DNA from: Betaproteobacteria bacterium
Lineage (GTDB): Bacteria; Pseudomonadota; Gammaproteobacteria; Burkholderiales; Casimicrobiaceae
Assembly: GCA_013298765.1 (NCBI GenBank)
Contig: JAAFJA010000001.1
Location: forward strand, 310,001 to 374,000
Length of the DNA stretch: 64,000 nucleotides
Direction of reading: 5' to 3'
Shown here: piece after piece, positions 18,012 through 26,421 of the stretch
Layout of the letters: every line of letters starts with the position of its first letter
How positions within the stretch are numbered: the stretch's first letter is position 1
The notes under the pieces: model-generated
Databases searched by the model: none
Told to the model about the DNA's origin: nothing
Seen by the model: the letters and a program-made list of their open reading frames with translations, nothing else
Position numbers and translations under genes: made by a program

Positions 18012-18443
18012 ATGAAAAACCAGATCTCATTTGCCTCGGCGGAAGACTGCGCACGCGCGTTTTATGACGCGTTTGCGCGTCGAGAAATAGAAGCGATCAT
18101 GGCCACTTGGTCAGAAGACGATGAAATCGTTTGTGGGCACCCAGGCGCCGCGCCACTCTATGGCTACGCTGCAATCCGCGCAGCGTGGGATGCGATATTT
18201 CGCAACAACGACGCGATGCGGGTTGAGGTGAAGGACGAGCACTGGCACATCACCGTCGGGATGGCGATTCAGTTTGCCATTGAATGGATCTATGTCGGCG
18301 ATGAGGCTCAGCCGCGCGGCCCGGTATTTGCCACCAACACGTTTCTGCGCACACCACTCGGGTGGCGAATGCTGAGCCACACCGCCGCCCCCATCCAAGC
18401 AGGCCTACCCATGCGAGGCGGTCAAGAAGTCGTTCTGCACTAG
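18012..18443 (+). CDS. SnoaL-like / NTF2-fold protein
   Basis: Protein of 143 residues with the SnoaL_3/DUF4440-type pattern: CARAFYDAFARREIEAIMATWSEDDEIVCGHP, GYAAIRAAWDAIF, then strands ending LRTPLGWRMLSHTAAP. Such proteins are small binding or isomerase-like domains of mostly unknown role. Single gene, convergent with the riboflavin operon end. No operon partner. Confidence 0.78.
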   Translation: MKNQISFASAEDCARAFYDAFARREIEAIMATWSEDDEIVCGHPGAAPLYGYAAIRAAWDAIFRNNDAMRVEVKDEHWHITVGMAIQFAIEWIYVGDEAQPRGPVFATNTFLRTPLGWRMLSHTAAPIQAGLPMRGGQEVVLH

Positions 18444-18479
18444 GGCGCTGGCCGACGAGTGAGCAACGGCTAAAAAGTG

Positions 18480-18516
18480 GGCTGGCGCCACAATCACCCC
18501 ACCCTGCGCGCCAGCC
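18480..18516. terminator. GC-rich hairpin between convergent genes
   Basis: Perfect 9-bp inverted repeat GGCTGGCGC/GCGCCAGCC with a 19-base loop, between the SnoaL-like gene and ribE. No U-tract is adjacent, so it may be a bidirectional barrier or a Rho-assisted end rather than a classical terminator. Confidence 0.4.
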
Positions 18517-18550
18517 GCGCCTTTAGCCCCACGAAGCGAAAACACCCGCA

Positions 18551-19177
18551 TCAACGCGCGTACTGAGTCATCCGCTCCACGTAACGGGCAATGGTGTCAA
18601 TCTCGACGTTCACTCGATCACCCTCGCGCAACTCGCTGAAGTTGGTGACTTGATAGGTGTGCGGGATCACATTGATTTGAAAACGTGTTTTATCCGACGC
18701 GTCGGCTACTTCGTTGACTGTAAGGCTCACGCCATTGATCGTGATCGATCCTTTTTTCGCGATGAAGCGTCCGAGCGTGTTGGTCACCTCCACTTCGAGA
18801 AACCAACTCTCCGCGATATTTTTCCACTGCAACACAACGCCAGAGGTATCTACGTGACCAGTAACGAGATGCCCGCCCAATTTGTCGGCAAGCGTCATTG
18901 ATTTTTCAAGATTTACCAATGAGCCAACGCTAAGTCCAGTCACAATCGAAAGCGAATGTGTCGAGACATCGCTTTTCAGCGTGCCTGGACCTTTTTCCAC
19001 GATGGTGAGGCAGCACCCTGAATGAGCGATCGAATCGCCAATCGCCACATCGCTTAAATCCCAATCGCCGCATGCCACGGTGATCCGTTGCCCGCCGCCT
19101 TTGGGATCGTACGCCGTGCCCTGAATGGGCTCATGTGCGGTAACTCGGCCAAGGCCAGTGATGATTCCGGTAAACAT
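18551..19177 (-). CDS. ribE: Riboflavin synthase alpha subunit
   Basis: Converts two 6,7-dimethyl-8-ribityllumazine into riboflavin plus 5-amino-6-ribitylamino-uracildione. The 208 residues hold the two lumazine-binding repeats, the first from MFTGIITGLGRVTAHEP, the second from GHLVTGHVDTSGVV. CCLTIVEKG and INGVSLTVNEV are the matched repeat motifs. It follows ribD by 5 bases on the same strand and is the last gene of the riboflavin block; the hairpin at 18480-18516 lies beyond its stop. Confidence 0.96.
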   Translation of the reverse strand: MFTGIITGLGRVTAHEPIQGTAYDPKGGGQRITVACGDWDLSDVAIGDSIAHSGCCLTIVEKGPGTLKSDVSTHSLSIVTGLSVGSLVNLEKSMTLADKLGGHLVTGHVDTSGVVLQWKNIAESWFLEVEVTNTLGRFIAKKGSITINGVSLTVNEVADASDKTRFQINVIPHTYQVTNFSELREGDRVNVEIDTIARYVERMTQYAR

Positions 19178-19182
19178 AGTGC

Positions 19183-20271
19183 TTAGTCTTTGCGATAGAT
19201 CAATCGAATATCGTCATCAAATCTCGCAATGTCATGAAGCGACAACGAGAGCGCGTCCGCGAGTTTCGGAGGCGACGGGATTGAGAACATTTCTCGCGCG
19301 TCGCTGCCGATCACTTTCGGAGCGAAATAAACCAACAGCTCGTCGACATGCCCCTGCTGCAACATGGGCCCAGTCAGTCGCGCGCCCGCTTCTAGATGCA
19401 GTTCGTTCACGCCGCGGCTCGCAATCTCTTTAAGTGCCGCTGATAAATCGATTTTTCCGTGCCCATCGGGAAAGGAGATGATTTCCACGTCGCTCGCCAG
19501 ACCGACAGGCTTGCGCGCACCGCACACCACGAGCGCGCCGCCCGCAAGCGCTTTCGCACTTGCCTCAAGTTGACCGATATGATCGAACACAACTCGAAGC
19601 GGTTGGCGCAACGGTAGCGGCGTTTCAACGCCGCGCACCGTAAGCGCGGGATCGTCGTAGCGTACGGTGCCGCTACCCGTTGCGATCGCACAAGCACGCG
19701 CACGCCAGCGATGCCCATCCTGCCGCGCAGTCTCGCCAGTGATCCACTTTGATTCGCCGTTCGGCAAACCCGTGCGTCCGTCCAAGGACGCTGCAATCTT
19801 TGCCCGCACCCAAGGCTTGCCTTCGGTCATTCGCTTCACGAAACCGATGTTGAGTTCGTGCGCGTCGCGCTCAAAGAGCCCGACGCGCACGCGGATACCG
19901 GCTGTGCGCAGGCGCTCAAATCCGCGCCCGCCGACGATCGGATTCGGATCTTCCATTGCAGCGATCACCTGCTCGACACCCGATGCAATGAGGGCTTCAG
20001 TGCAAGGCGGTGTGCGCCCAAAGTGATTGCAAGGCTCGAGTGTTACGTAGGCGCTCGCGCCCTTGAGATCAACGCCCCGCGCGCGCGCTTGAGCGAGCGC
20101 ATGCGCTTCGGCGTGCGGCTCGCCGGGGCGTTGCGTGAAACCTTCGGCCACGATGTTTCCATCGCGGACCAGCACACAGCCGACTCGCGGGTTCGGCGTT
20201 GCATGGTTCAACGCGCGCGCCGCGAGTTCTAACGCCCGGCGCATAAATCGTTCATCGTGTTCGCTAAACAT
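19183..20271 (-). CDS. ribD: Bifunctional riboflavin deaminase/reductase
   Basis: RibD carries out steps two and three of riboflavin synthesis. The N-terminal cytidine-deaminase-like zinc domain shows [14 protein letters not shown] and [20 protein letters not shown] (zinc ligands H, C, C). The C-terminal NADPH reductase domain begins near [20 protein letters not shown]. The ATG at 20271 gives 362 residues and overlaps the end of nrdR by 8 bases; an upstream in-frame ATG at 20403 would lie deep in nrdR and is rejected. Confidence 0.95.
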   Translation of the reverse strand: MFSEHDERFMRRALELAARALNHATPNPRVGCVLVRDGNIVAEGFTQRPGEPHAEAHALAQARARGVDLKGASAYVTLEPCNHFGRTPPCTEALIASGVEQVIAAMEDPNPIVGGRGFERLRTAGIRVRVGLFERDAHELNIGFVKRMTEGKPWVRAKIAASLDGRTGLPNGESKWITGETARQDGHRWRARACAIATGSGTVRYDDPALTVRGVETPLPLRQPLRVVFDHIGQLEASAKALAGGALVVCGARKPVGLASDVEIISFPDGHGKIDLSAALKEIASRGVNELHLEAGARLTGPMLQQGHVDELLVYFAPKVIGSDAREMFSIPSPPKLADALSLSLHDIARFDDDIRLIYRKD

Positions 20272-20782
20272 CGCCCAAATCTTTTCCAGCCATCGTCTTC
20301 TTCGCTGGCTTCTTTGCGCTTTTGCTCGCGCTCGGCCGCTCGACCTCATGCAGCATCGATCGGAAATCCTCAACGTCCTGAAATGAACGATAGACGGAAG
20401 CAAAGCGAATGTAGGCCACCTTATCCAGCTTGTAGAGCTCAGCCATCACCATTTCGCCAATCGAGCGCGATGAAATCTCACGTTCACCGAGGCTATGAAT
20501 GTTCGAAGTAATGCGCGCGATTGCTTGGTCAACAAACTCGGTTGGGACGAATCGCTTGTGTAGCGCTCGATTGAATCCGGTACGCAACTTTTCGGCGTTG
20601 TAATCGATGCGAGTACCGTTTGATTTCACTACTTGCGGCATGCGCATCTCAACCGTCTCAAACGTGGTGAAGCGTTTGTCACACGATAGACACTTCCGAC
20701 GTCTTCGAATCGCATCTCCCGTTTCAGAGACACGCGAGTCGATCACTTGGGTATCGAGTGAGCCGCAGAATGGGCATTTCAT
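20264..20782 (-). CDS. nrdR: Transcriptional repressor NrdR
   Basis: Zinc-ribbon and ATP-cone repressor of ribonucleotide reductase genes. Four zinc cysteines are visible: Cys3, Cys6, Cys31 and Cys34 (MKCPFCGS and KCLSCDKRF). The ATP-cone follows ([20 protein letters not shown]). The C-terminal tail past residue 150 is Lys/Ala-rich and specific to this protein. No nrd gene or NrdR box pair is in this window. Overlaps ribD by 8 bases, as in many proteobacteria. Confidence 0.96.
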   Translation of the reverse strand: MKCPFCGSLDTQVIDSRVSETGDAIRRRRKCLSCDKRFTTFETVEMRMPQVVKSNGTRIDYNAEKLRTGFNRALHKRFVPTEFVDQAIARITSNIHSLGEREISSRSIGEMVMAELYKLDKVAYIRFASVYRSFQDVEDFRSMLHEVERPSASKSAKKPAKKTMAGKDLGDV

Positions 20783-20822
20783 CGGAAAAACTCAACTTTA
20801 TCCACGCATTAGTGCGAAGAGT

Positions 20823-21338
20823 TTAGCGATTTGCTGCCGCGGGATTCGTCATAAGCTGCTCATGCAGTGTGGAGAGCACATAGACCACGCTCTGCAAACG
20901 TACCGCTTCGCGATTGCCCGCAAAGTGTTTGGTCATCGTGGTGACGCCTTGATCACTGGCAAAACCAAAGCAAACCATGCCTACGGGCTTTTCGCGGCTC
21001 CCACCCGTGGGTCCGGCAACGCCGGTAACCGCAAAGCTGTGGGTCGCCAGGCTTCGTGCCCGTGCGCCAGCGGCCATCTCGGCCGCGGTCTCCTCACTCA
21101 CCGCGCCAAAGCGAGTCAGCGTTTCTTCCCGCACGCCGAGTGAATCCATCTTCGCATCGTTGCTGTAAGTCACCCAACCGCGATCAAACCATTGCGATGA
21201 ACCGCTCACAGCAGTGATCGCACCTCCGACGAGCCCGCCGGTACAGCTCTCAGCGCCAGCAAAGACGGCCCCCTTCGCCAGCGCAATCTCAGCTAATCGA
21301 ATCGCCCACGCATGCACAGTCGCGGCAGATGCGTCCAT
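20823..21338 (-). CDS. pncC: Nicotinamide-nucleotide amidohydrolase (CinA C-terminal domain)
   Basis: Single-domain CinA/PncC protein of 171 residues. It deamidates nicotinamide mononucleotide to nicotinic acid mononucleotide, recycling NAD breakdown product. Family text: GAVFAGAESCTGGLVGGAITAVSG, then DRGWVTYSNDAKMDSLGV, and FAVTGVAGPTGGSREKPVG. The start directly abuts the pgpA stop, so the two are coupled. Confidence 0.93.
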   Translation of the reverse strand: MDASAATVHAWAIRLAEIALAKGAVFAGAESCTGGLVGGAITAVSGSSQWFDRGWVTYSNDAKMDSLGVREETLTRFGAVSEETAAEMAAGARARSLATHSFAVTGVAGPTGGSREKPVGMVCFGFASDQGVTTMTKHFAGNREAVRLQSVVYVLSTLHEQLMTNPAAANR

Positions 21339-21848
21339 CTAAAACACCTTAATCCAGAGCGCGAAAAGCACCAAGACCAACCCGGCCGCGATGAGGTCAT
21401 CCAGTAACACACCCCAAGCGCCACCAATATTGCGATCAGCCCAACCGACAGGGCCTGGCTTCGCGATGTCAAATATCCGAAACAGCACAAAGCCTACACA
21501 TTGGAGCCAAAACGAGTAAGGAATCAGCGCTACGATCAGCGCCATAGCCACCACTTCGTCCGACACGATCGCGCCGTGATCCATTTTGTTGAGTGCCGTG
21601 CCCGTGACATGTATCGCTAAACCCCCCACTACCGTCACTATCGCGAGACCTGAAAAAAACCAGGCGTCGCCCGCGAACGGATATAGCCATCGAGCGAGCC
21701 ACCAGCCGAGGAGCGCGCCGAACGTCCCAGGCGCGAATGGCGCGAGCCCGGAACCGAAACCAAGTGAGATCACATGCGCGGGATGCGAAAGCATGAACCG
21801 GAGGCTGGGCTGTAGCGCGGGCGTTGCTTGATCGATTGTTGTACTCAT
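21339..21848 (-). CDS. pgpA: Phosphatidylglycerophosphatase A
   Basis: Integral membrane phosphatase of 169 residues that makes phosphatidylglycerol from its phosphate. Family motif near the N-terminus is SLGFGSGLAPFAPGTFGALLGW. The acidic cluster DHGAIVSDEVVAM and FRIFDIAKPGPVGWADRNIGGAWGVLLDD hold the conserved Asp/Glu metal ligands. Several hydrophobic segments follow. It overlaps thiL by ATGA and abuts pncC. Confidence 0.95.
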   Translation of the reverse strand: MSTTIDQATPALQPSLRFMLSHPAHVISLGFGSGLAPFAPGTFGALLGWWLARWLYPFAGDAWFFSGLAIVTVVGGLAIHVTGTALNKMDHGAIVSDEVVAMALIVALIPYSFWLQCVGFVLFRIFDIAKPGPVGWADRNIGGAWGVLLDDLIAAGLVLVLFALWIKVF

Positions 21849-22834
21849 GCGAAATGATCCCAGCCGCTTAGCGGCGCGCCCATGGCATGCCCCGAGGCGT
21901 CAAGAACCCGTACACGCGAAACTGAATCTTCAGGTGAAACAGGCACCGCGCGCCCGATGCAATCGCCAGCCAACTCATGCGTTCGCAGAAGTGTTGCAAC
22001 TTCTTCATGCCGCTGGCGAGGTACCGTGAATAGAAGCTCGTAGGCGTCACCGGTAGCGAGCAAGCAGTGCGTTGCCTGAGCGCTTAGCTTAGGATCGGTC
22101 AACATGGGTTTAAGCGTTGACGGGATTTGTGAAAAATCGATTTCGAAGGCGACGTCTGACGCTTGCGCCAAATGATTGGCCTCACTTAGTAGTCCGTCAG
22201 AGACGTCAATGCAACTGGTGGCTAGATTTTGTAGCGCTTGCCCGAGGCGAATGCGAGCGGTGGGCATTTCATAGGCATCAATTTGCTGGCGCGTTGCTTC
22301 GGCGGCGATCACGCCCGTCATGCAGTACAGCGCCCATCCGGCATCGCCCATGCTTCCACTGACCCACAGCTCATCGCCCGCGCGCGCGCCTGCGCGAGTC
22401 AAGGCCATGGCCCGCCCCGACACCACAGAAACTTCGCCGATCGCAGTCATGGAAAGTGACGTGTGACCGCGGGTGGTATTGCCTCCGATCAACTCGACCG
22501 AATGTGCATCGAGCGCACTCCAGAGCCCTTGTGCGAAGCGATCAACCCATGTCTCATCGATATGCGGGAGGGTGAGCGAGAGTGTCGCAAATCGTGGTGT
22601 TGCGCCCATCGCCGCGAGATCGCTTAAGTTCACGTGTGCCAGGCGCCGCCCGAGCTTCATGGGATCGAGCGTTGGCAAATAGTGGCGAGATTCGATCAAC
22701 GTGTCGGTCGTGATCACGAATGCATGACCCTCGCGCGGGGCGACGACGGCCGCGTCATCGCCATTGCCAATGAGCGCGCTTGGCGTTGAGCGCGCAAAGT
22801 ATTTCGCAATCAGCTCAAACTCAGTCATAGACAC
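21845..22834 (-). CDS. thiL: Thiamine-monophosphate kinase
   Basis: ATP-dependent kinase turning thiamine phosphate into thiamine diphosphate. The 329 residues start MSMTEFELIAKYFAR and include the family signatures IGNGDDAAVV, ALIESRHYLPT-like TDTLIESRHYL, HVNLSDLAAMGATP and CIDVSDGLLSEANHLA. It is the upstream partner of pgpA (4-base overlap). A dispersed repeat (22908-22979) separates it from nusB upstream. Confidence 0.95.
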   Translation of the reverse strand: MSMTEFELIAKYFARSTPSALIGNGDDAAVVAPREGHAFVITTDTLIESRHYLPTLDPMKLGRRLAHVNLSDLAAMGATPRFATLSLTLPHIDETWVDRFAQGLWSALDAHSVELIGGNTTRGHTSLSMTAIGEVSVVSGRAMALTRAGARAGDELWVSGSMGDAGWALYCMTGVIAAEATRQQIDAYEMPTARIRLGQALQNLATSCIDVSDGLLSEANHLAQASDVAFEIDFSQIPSTLKPMLTDPKLSAQATHCLLATGDAYELLFTVPRQRHEEVATLLRTHELAGDCIGRAVPVSPEDSVSRVRVLDASGHAMGAPLSGWDHFA

Positions 22835-22907
22835 ATAGGCAATTGAGCGCGGAAAAAACGGATACTTGTGTGAGATCGCATTTTCAAACGCTACCCAAAC
22901 CTTATCG

Positions 22908-22979
22908 GGGCTAGCACCTATAAAACTGCAATTCGACTATATGTAAAACCGCCCGTTAGCCCTAATAAATAACTGGGCT
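22908..22979. repeat. Dispersed GGGCTA-N43-TAGCCC element, copy d
   Basis: Between nusB and thiL, both on the minus strand. GGGGCTA ends at 22913, 43 bases, TAGCCC at 22957-22962, then 12 bases and GGGCT at 22975-22979 as third arm. Its reverse complement aligns well with copy e along the whole length. Confidence 0.65.
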
Positions 22980-22991
22980 CAAGGCTATCGA

Positions 22992-23468
22992 TTATCGCGT
23001 GCGGCCACTAGAAAATTCCTCCGCTCGAAGCGTTGGCGCGAGCTTATCGAGCACACCGTTCACCCATTTGTGCCCATCGGTGCCGCCAAACGACTTCGCG
23101 AGCTCAACGGACTCATTGATCGCAACGCGGTACGGTACATCGATTCGATGCTGCAATTCCCAAGTACCCACGAGAATAATGGCGCGCTCTACGGGGCTCA
23201 CTTCCGCAAATTTGCGATCAAGGTGCGGCTCGATCACCAACGCCATAGATTCCCAGGTGTCAGAGATGCCGCGCCACATCTCCCGGAAGAACTCTTTGTC
23301 GGTGCGCTTGAAATCTTCCTCGCCCTCAATCCGCAAGCGAATCGTTGCCGGGTCGTGGGCCGCCACGAAGTACTCGTAGAGCCCCTGCATCGCGAATTCC
23401 CTGGCCCAGCGGCGCGCCGATTTCGGCTTTGCCTTAGGTTTATCTTGTGTGTTTATTTCTTCGGTCAT
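22992..23468 (-). CDS. nusB: Transcription antitermination factor NusB
   Basis: Binds boxA RNA together with NusE/S10 in rRNA antitermination. The 158 residues carry ARRWAREFAMQGLYEY, then VSPVERAIILVGTWELQ and YRVAINESVELAKSFGGTDGHKWVNGVLDKLA, all highly typical. The gene lies downstream of ribH on the same strand, the usual ribH-nusB order, though 148 bases separate them. Confidence 0.96.
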   Translation of the reverse strand: MTEEINTQDKPKAKPKSARRWAREFAMQGLYEYFVAAHDPATIRLRIEGEEDFKRTDKEFFREMWRGISDTWESMALVIEPHLDRKFAEVSPVERAIILVGTWELQHRIDVPYRVAINESVELAKSFGGTDGHKWVNGVLDKLAPTLRAEEFSSGRTR

Positions 23469-23616
23469 AAGTGCATTCGGTCAAAGCTCGCAATTAGCTT
23501 GCGGAGGAGCGGGCGAAGGATTCGCGGCGTTCAGTTTCAGATTAGCCGATGCCGAGAAAGCAGCTGGCATATCGGCGCAAAGCGGCCATGACAGCGGCAG
23601 AGTGTTCTACGCTCAA

Positions 23617-24090
23617 TCACTCCTCGCCATAGGTGTTCAGCGCCCATTCTTGAATCAGCGCCATTTCGATGGCCGCCTGCGCCGCTTCAAAGCCTTTCTG
23701 TTCGGCCCGAATTTCCGCTTGCTCTTCGGTGAACGTGGTGAGCACGCCATTGCCGATTGCAACATCGAGATCAAGGCCAACCCGCGTGATGCCTGCCGCG
23801 GATTCGTTACAAACCACCTCAAAGTGGTACGTGTCGCCTTTGATCACACAACCCAGCGCGATCAGCGCATCAAAACTCTCAGTGGCCGCGAAGGTTTGTA
23901 GTGCAAGCGGGATCTCAAGCGCCCCGGGAACTGTGACCTCAGCGATATCGTCTGCCTCAACGCCCATCTCTTGCAGCGCTTTTTTTGCGCCGGTGAGCAA
24001 TTTCTCGCAGATATCGCTATTGAAGCGGGCGACGACGATGCCGACGCGTAAGCCAGCGCCACGTAATTTCATGTTGGGTTGCAGAGCCAT
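23617..24090 (-). CDS. ribH: 6,7-dimethyl-8-ribityllumazine synthase
   Basis: Forms lumazine from 3,4-dihydroxybutanone phosphate and the RibD product, as an icosahedral or pentameric assembly. In 157 residues: VGIVVARFNSDICEKLLTGA, then VPGALEIPLALQTFA and ALGCVIKGDTYHFEVVCNES, the standard phosphate and catalytic-histidine segments. Lies between ribBA and nusB on the same strand. Confidence 0.96.
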   Translation of the reverse strand: MALQPNMKLRGAGLRVGIVVARFNSDICEKLLTGAKKALQEMGVEADDIAEVTVPGALEIPLALQTFAATESFDALIALGCVIKGDTYHFEVVCNESAAGITRVGLDLDVAIGNGVLTTFTEEQAEIRAEQKGFEAAQAAIEMALIQEWALNTYGEE

Positions 24091-24175
24091 AAAAAAACTG
24101 TTGATTTAATCGGTTAACAAAGCGCCGCCTCACCACTCAAACGCGGATCAACAGCGCGGCGCAAAGGATGTTCGC

Positions 24176-25345
24176 CTAGTTTGCGGGCGATTCGTAGCCC
24201 GTTACTTCAAGATCGAAGCCCGTCATCGAAGGCATCCGTCTTGGTTTTGCAAGCACCTTCATTTTTCGAACGCCGAGCGCGCGAAGGATTTGTGCGCCGA
24301 CGCCATACGTGCGCAAGTCCATCTTGTGTGCGTTGAGCGGCTTCGCGTTGAGCGCACGATCCTTGAGCGAAGCGGGCGATTCGCTTTCGTGCAACAACAC
24401 CAGCACGCCGGCCTCGGCTTGCTGCAGTCGCGCGAGCGCTTTGCCAACGCTCCACGAGTGAACGTTGTTGTCAACATCGAGCGTGTCGATCACCGAGAGC
24501 GGCTGATGCACGCGCACGAGCGTTTCGCGTTCTGCCGCAGGCGCGCCCTTCACCAACGCCAAATGCGTTGCATCGGTCAGCTTCTCACGGAAAACCTTGA
24601 GCGTGAACTCACCTTGCGCAGTTTCAATCGCTCGCTCGCCAACGCATTCAACCAGGGCTTCGCGCTCTGATCGATAGTGAATCAAATCGGTGATCGCGCC
24701 GATTTTTAGGTTGTGTTCTTTAGCAAAGACCAGCAAATCAGGAAGACGCGCCATGGTGCCGTCGTCTTTCATGATCTCGCAGATCACGCTTGCTGGCGTA
24801 AGTCCGGCCATGCGTGGCAAATCGCAACCAGCCTCGGTGTGTCCAGCGCGCATGAGCACACCACCCGCTTGCGCAGCGATGGGAAAGATATGTCCGGGCT
24901 GAACAATGTCAGTCGGTTTAGCGTTAAATGCAATGGCCGCTTGCACAGTACGCGCTCGATCCGCAGCAGAGATACCCGTGGTCACGCCTTCTGCGGCCTC
25001 AATGGAAACTGTAAAGTTGGTTCCAGTGCCGGAGCGATTTTTAGACGTCATCGGCTGCAAGCCGAGCTGCTCACAACGCTCTTTGGTGAGCGTAAGACAA
25101 ATCAAGCCTCGTCCAAACTTCGCCATGAAATTAATGGCTTCTGGCGTAACGAAATCGGCAGCGAGCACCAGATCGCCTTCGTTTTCGCGATCTTCCTCAT
25201 CAATCAAAATCACCATCCGACCGGCTTTCAATTCGGCGATGATCTCGGGGACAGGCGAGAGCACAGTGGAATGCGCGCCCGCACTTGCGTCGTGTGACGC
25301 TTCAGCGGGTGACGCTGCCGTGGGTACTACTTTGAGGCTTGACAT
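24176..25345 (-). CDS. ribBA: 3,4-dihydroxy-2-butanone-4-phosphate synthase with degenerate GTP cyclohydrolase II domain
   Basis: Protein of 389 residues. The N-terminal RibB domain (about 30-235) is intact: [55 protein letters not shown]. It makes the four-carbon unit of riboflavin from ribulose 5-phosphate. The C-terminal GTP cyclohydrolase II-like domain lacks the zinc-binding cysteine cluster normally seen after the VRVH motif: the text reads [18 protein letters not shown]. It is therefore probably only a RibB enzyme, and an active RibA would be encoded elsewhere. First gene of the block. I saw no FMN riboswitch in the roughly 200 bases upstream. Confidence 0.92.
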   Translation of the reverse strand: MSSLKVVPTAASPAEASHDASAGAHSTVLSPVPEIIAELKAGRMVILIDEEDRENEGDLVLAADFVTPEAINFMAKFGRGLICLTLTKERCEQLGLQPMTSKNRSGTGTNFTVSIEAAEGVTTGISAADRARTVQAAIAFNAKPTDIVQPGHIFPIAAQAGGVLMRAGHTEAGCDLPRMAGLTPASVICEIMKDDGTMARLPDLLVFAKEHNLKIGAITDLIHYRSEREALVECVGERAIETAQGEFTLKVFREKLTDATHLALVKGAPAAERETLVRVHQPLSVIDTLDVDNNVHSWSVGKALARLQQAEAGVLVLLHESESPASLKDRALNAKPLNAHKMDLRTYGVGAQILRALGVRKMKVLAKPRRMPSMTGFDLEVTGYESPAN

Positions 25346-25548
25346 GATAAAGAGCGTGTTCTCTTAGAGAAGTCACTATTTTACCCTCGTGCATCTGCTT
25401 GTTTCTTCGTAAAAAGCGCTATTGGAGCGTGTAGTCGACGCGCGCGAGCTAGTCGCAGCCGAAACCCCCGCTGAATACCCAAAAGCGCGCACCGACTACC
25501 GCGATAGTTTGAGTCAGTTTTTTAGTGATGTCTCCCTACAATCCCTCC

Positions 25549-26301
25549 ATGTCAGATCTGCTTATTTCCGAACAGAACGGTTATCGAACGCTTCACTTTG
25601 GCTCCGAGTGGGTGCAGGGCCGGATGCGCATTCGTAAGCCGGCCGAGCTCTCGCTTGCGTATGCGCAGGAGATGACCGCCGCACTTCTTTTTGCGCCACC
25701 CGCCGGCAACGTCTACGTCGCCGGGCTCGGAGTGGGGGCGCTTCCGCGCTGGGCGTTCGCACACTGGGGTGAAAGCCTCAAGCGAATGGATGTGGTTGAG
25801 CTGCGCGCAGATGTCATTTCGCTTGCGCAGCACAGTTTCCCGCTGCCGCTTGATGATCGGCGGCTGCGAATCGCGTGCGACGACGCGGCAGCGGCGATCC
25901 AAACAAAGGGCGAGAGCACTATTGATTGGATTTGGGTTGATTGCTATGACGGTCGCGGCCGAGTGGGCGCGCTGGAAAGCAGTGAGTTTTATGAGTCGTG
26001 CCACCGAGCCATGAAAAAGCGGGGGGTGCTGGTGGCCAACATGTGGAGCAATGTGCCGCGATATCGGCCCGGACTTAAGCGCTTGCAAAAAGTGTTTGGC
26101 GACAACATCGCGCTGTTGCCGTCAATCGAGACAGAAAACGTGATCATGATCGCGTCGAAATCCCCGCTCGTGAGCGGCGATCTCGCCACTGCATTGGCAA
26201 GCTCCGCGATGCGCGCCCACGCAAGAACGCTCACGCTGGAATACGACCTACCTTTTTCGAAATGGCTCTCGCGGATTACCGGGATAAAAAGCGCGGTTTA
26301 G
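25549..26301 (+). CDS. Spermidine-synthase-like protein
   Basis: About 250 residues from the ATG at 25549 (MSDLLISEQNGYRTLHFG); a GTG at 25525 would add eight residues. It has the spermidine/spermine synthase-like Rossmann core: NVYVAGLGVGALPRWAF, then VVELRADVISLAQ, DDAAAAI, and WIWVDCYDGRG. The short form lacks a clear aminopropyl-acceptor motif, so polyamine activity is uncertain. Its TAG stop forms part of the hairpin of repeat copy e. Confidence 0.8.
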   Translation: MSDLLISEQNGYRTLHFGSEWVQGRMRIRKPAELSLAYAQEMTAALLFAPPAGNVYVAGLGVGALPRWAFAHWGESLKRMDVVELRADVISLAQHSFPLPLDDRRLRIACDDAAAAIQTKGESTIDWIWVDCYDGRGRVGALESSEFYESCHRAMKKRGVLVANMWSNVPRYRPGLKRLQKVFGDNIALLPSIETENVIMIASKSPLVSGDLATALASSAMRAHARTLTLEYDLPFSKWLSRITGIKSAV

Positions 26302-26340
26302 CCCAGCATTTATTGGGGCTAAAAGAGTATTTTATTTTTT
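26299..26340 (+). terminator. Hairpin terminator overlapping the stop codon
   Basis: TAGCCC (26299-26304) pairs with GGGCTA (26316-26321) across an 11-base loop, followed by AAAAGAGTATTTTATTTTTT. The stop codon TAG of the spermidine-synthase-like gene is the first three bases of the stem. Formed by repeat copy e. The U-tract is interrupted, so efficiency is uncertain. Confidence 0.5.
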
Positions 26341-26371
26341 ATCAAATTAACAAGTAAGGTTCGCTCAGCCC
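26299..26371. repeat. Dispersed GGGCTA-N44-CAGCCC element, copy e
   Basis: Third arm TAGCCC at 26299-26304, then GGGCTA at 26316-26321, 44 very AT-rich bases, CAGCCC at 26366-26371. Lies between convergent genes. Aligns with the reverse complement of copy d, including the AGCCCAG flank. Confidence 0.65.
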
Positions 26372-26421
26372 CGCTTTATAGTCACTCTCGCGATGATCAG
26401 AGTTCAGCGGCCGCGTAGCGT

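Noticed and set aside
25346-25548. FMN riboswitch upstream of ribBA
   Set aside because: The conserved RFN segments (AGGGGC..., GGCGGTA) are not visible on the minus strand here.
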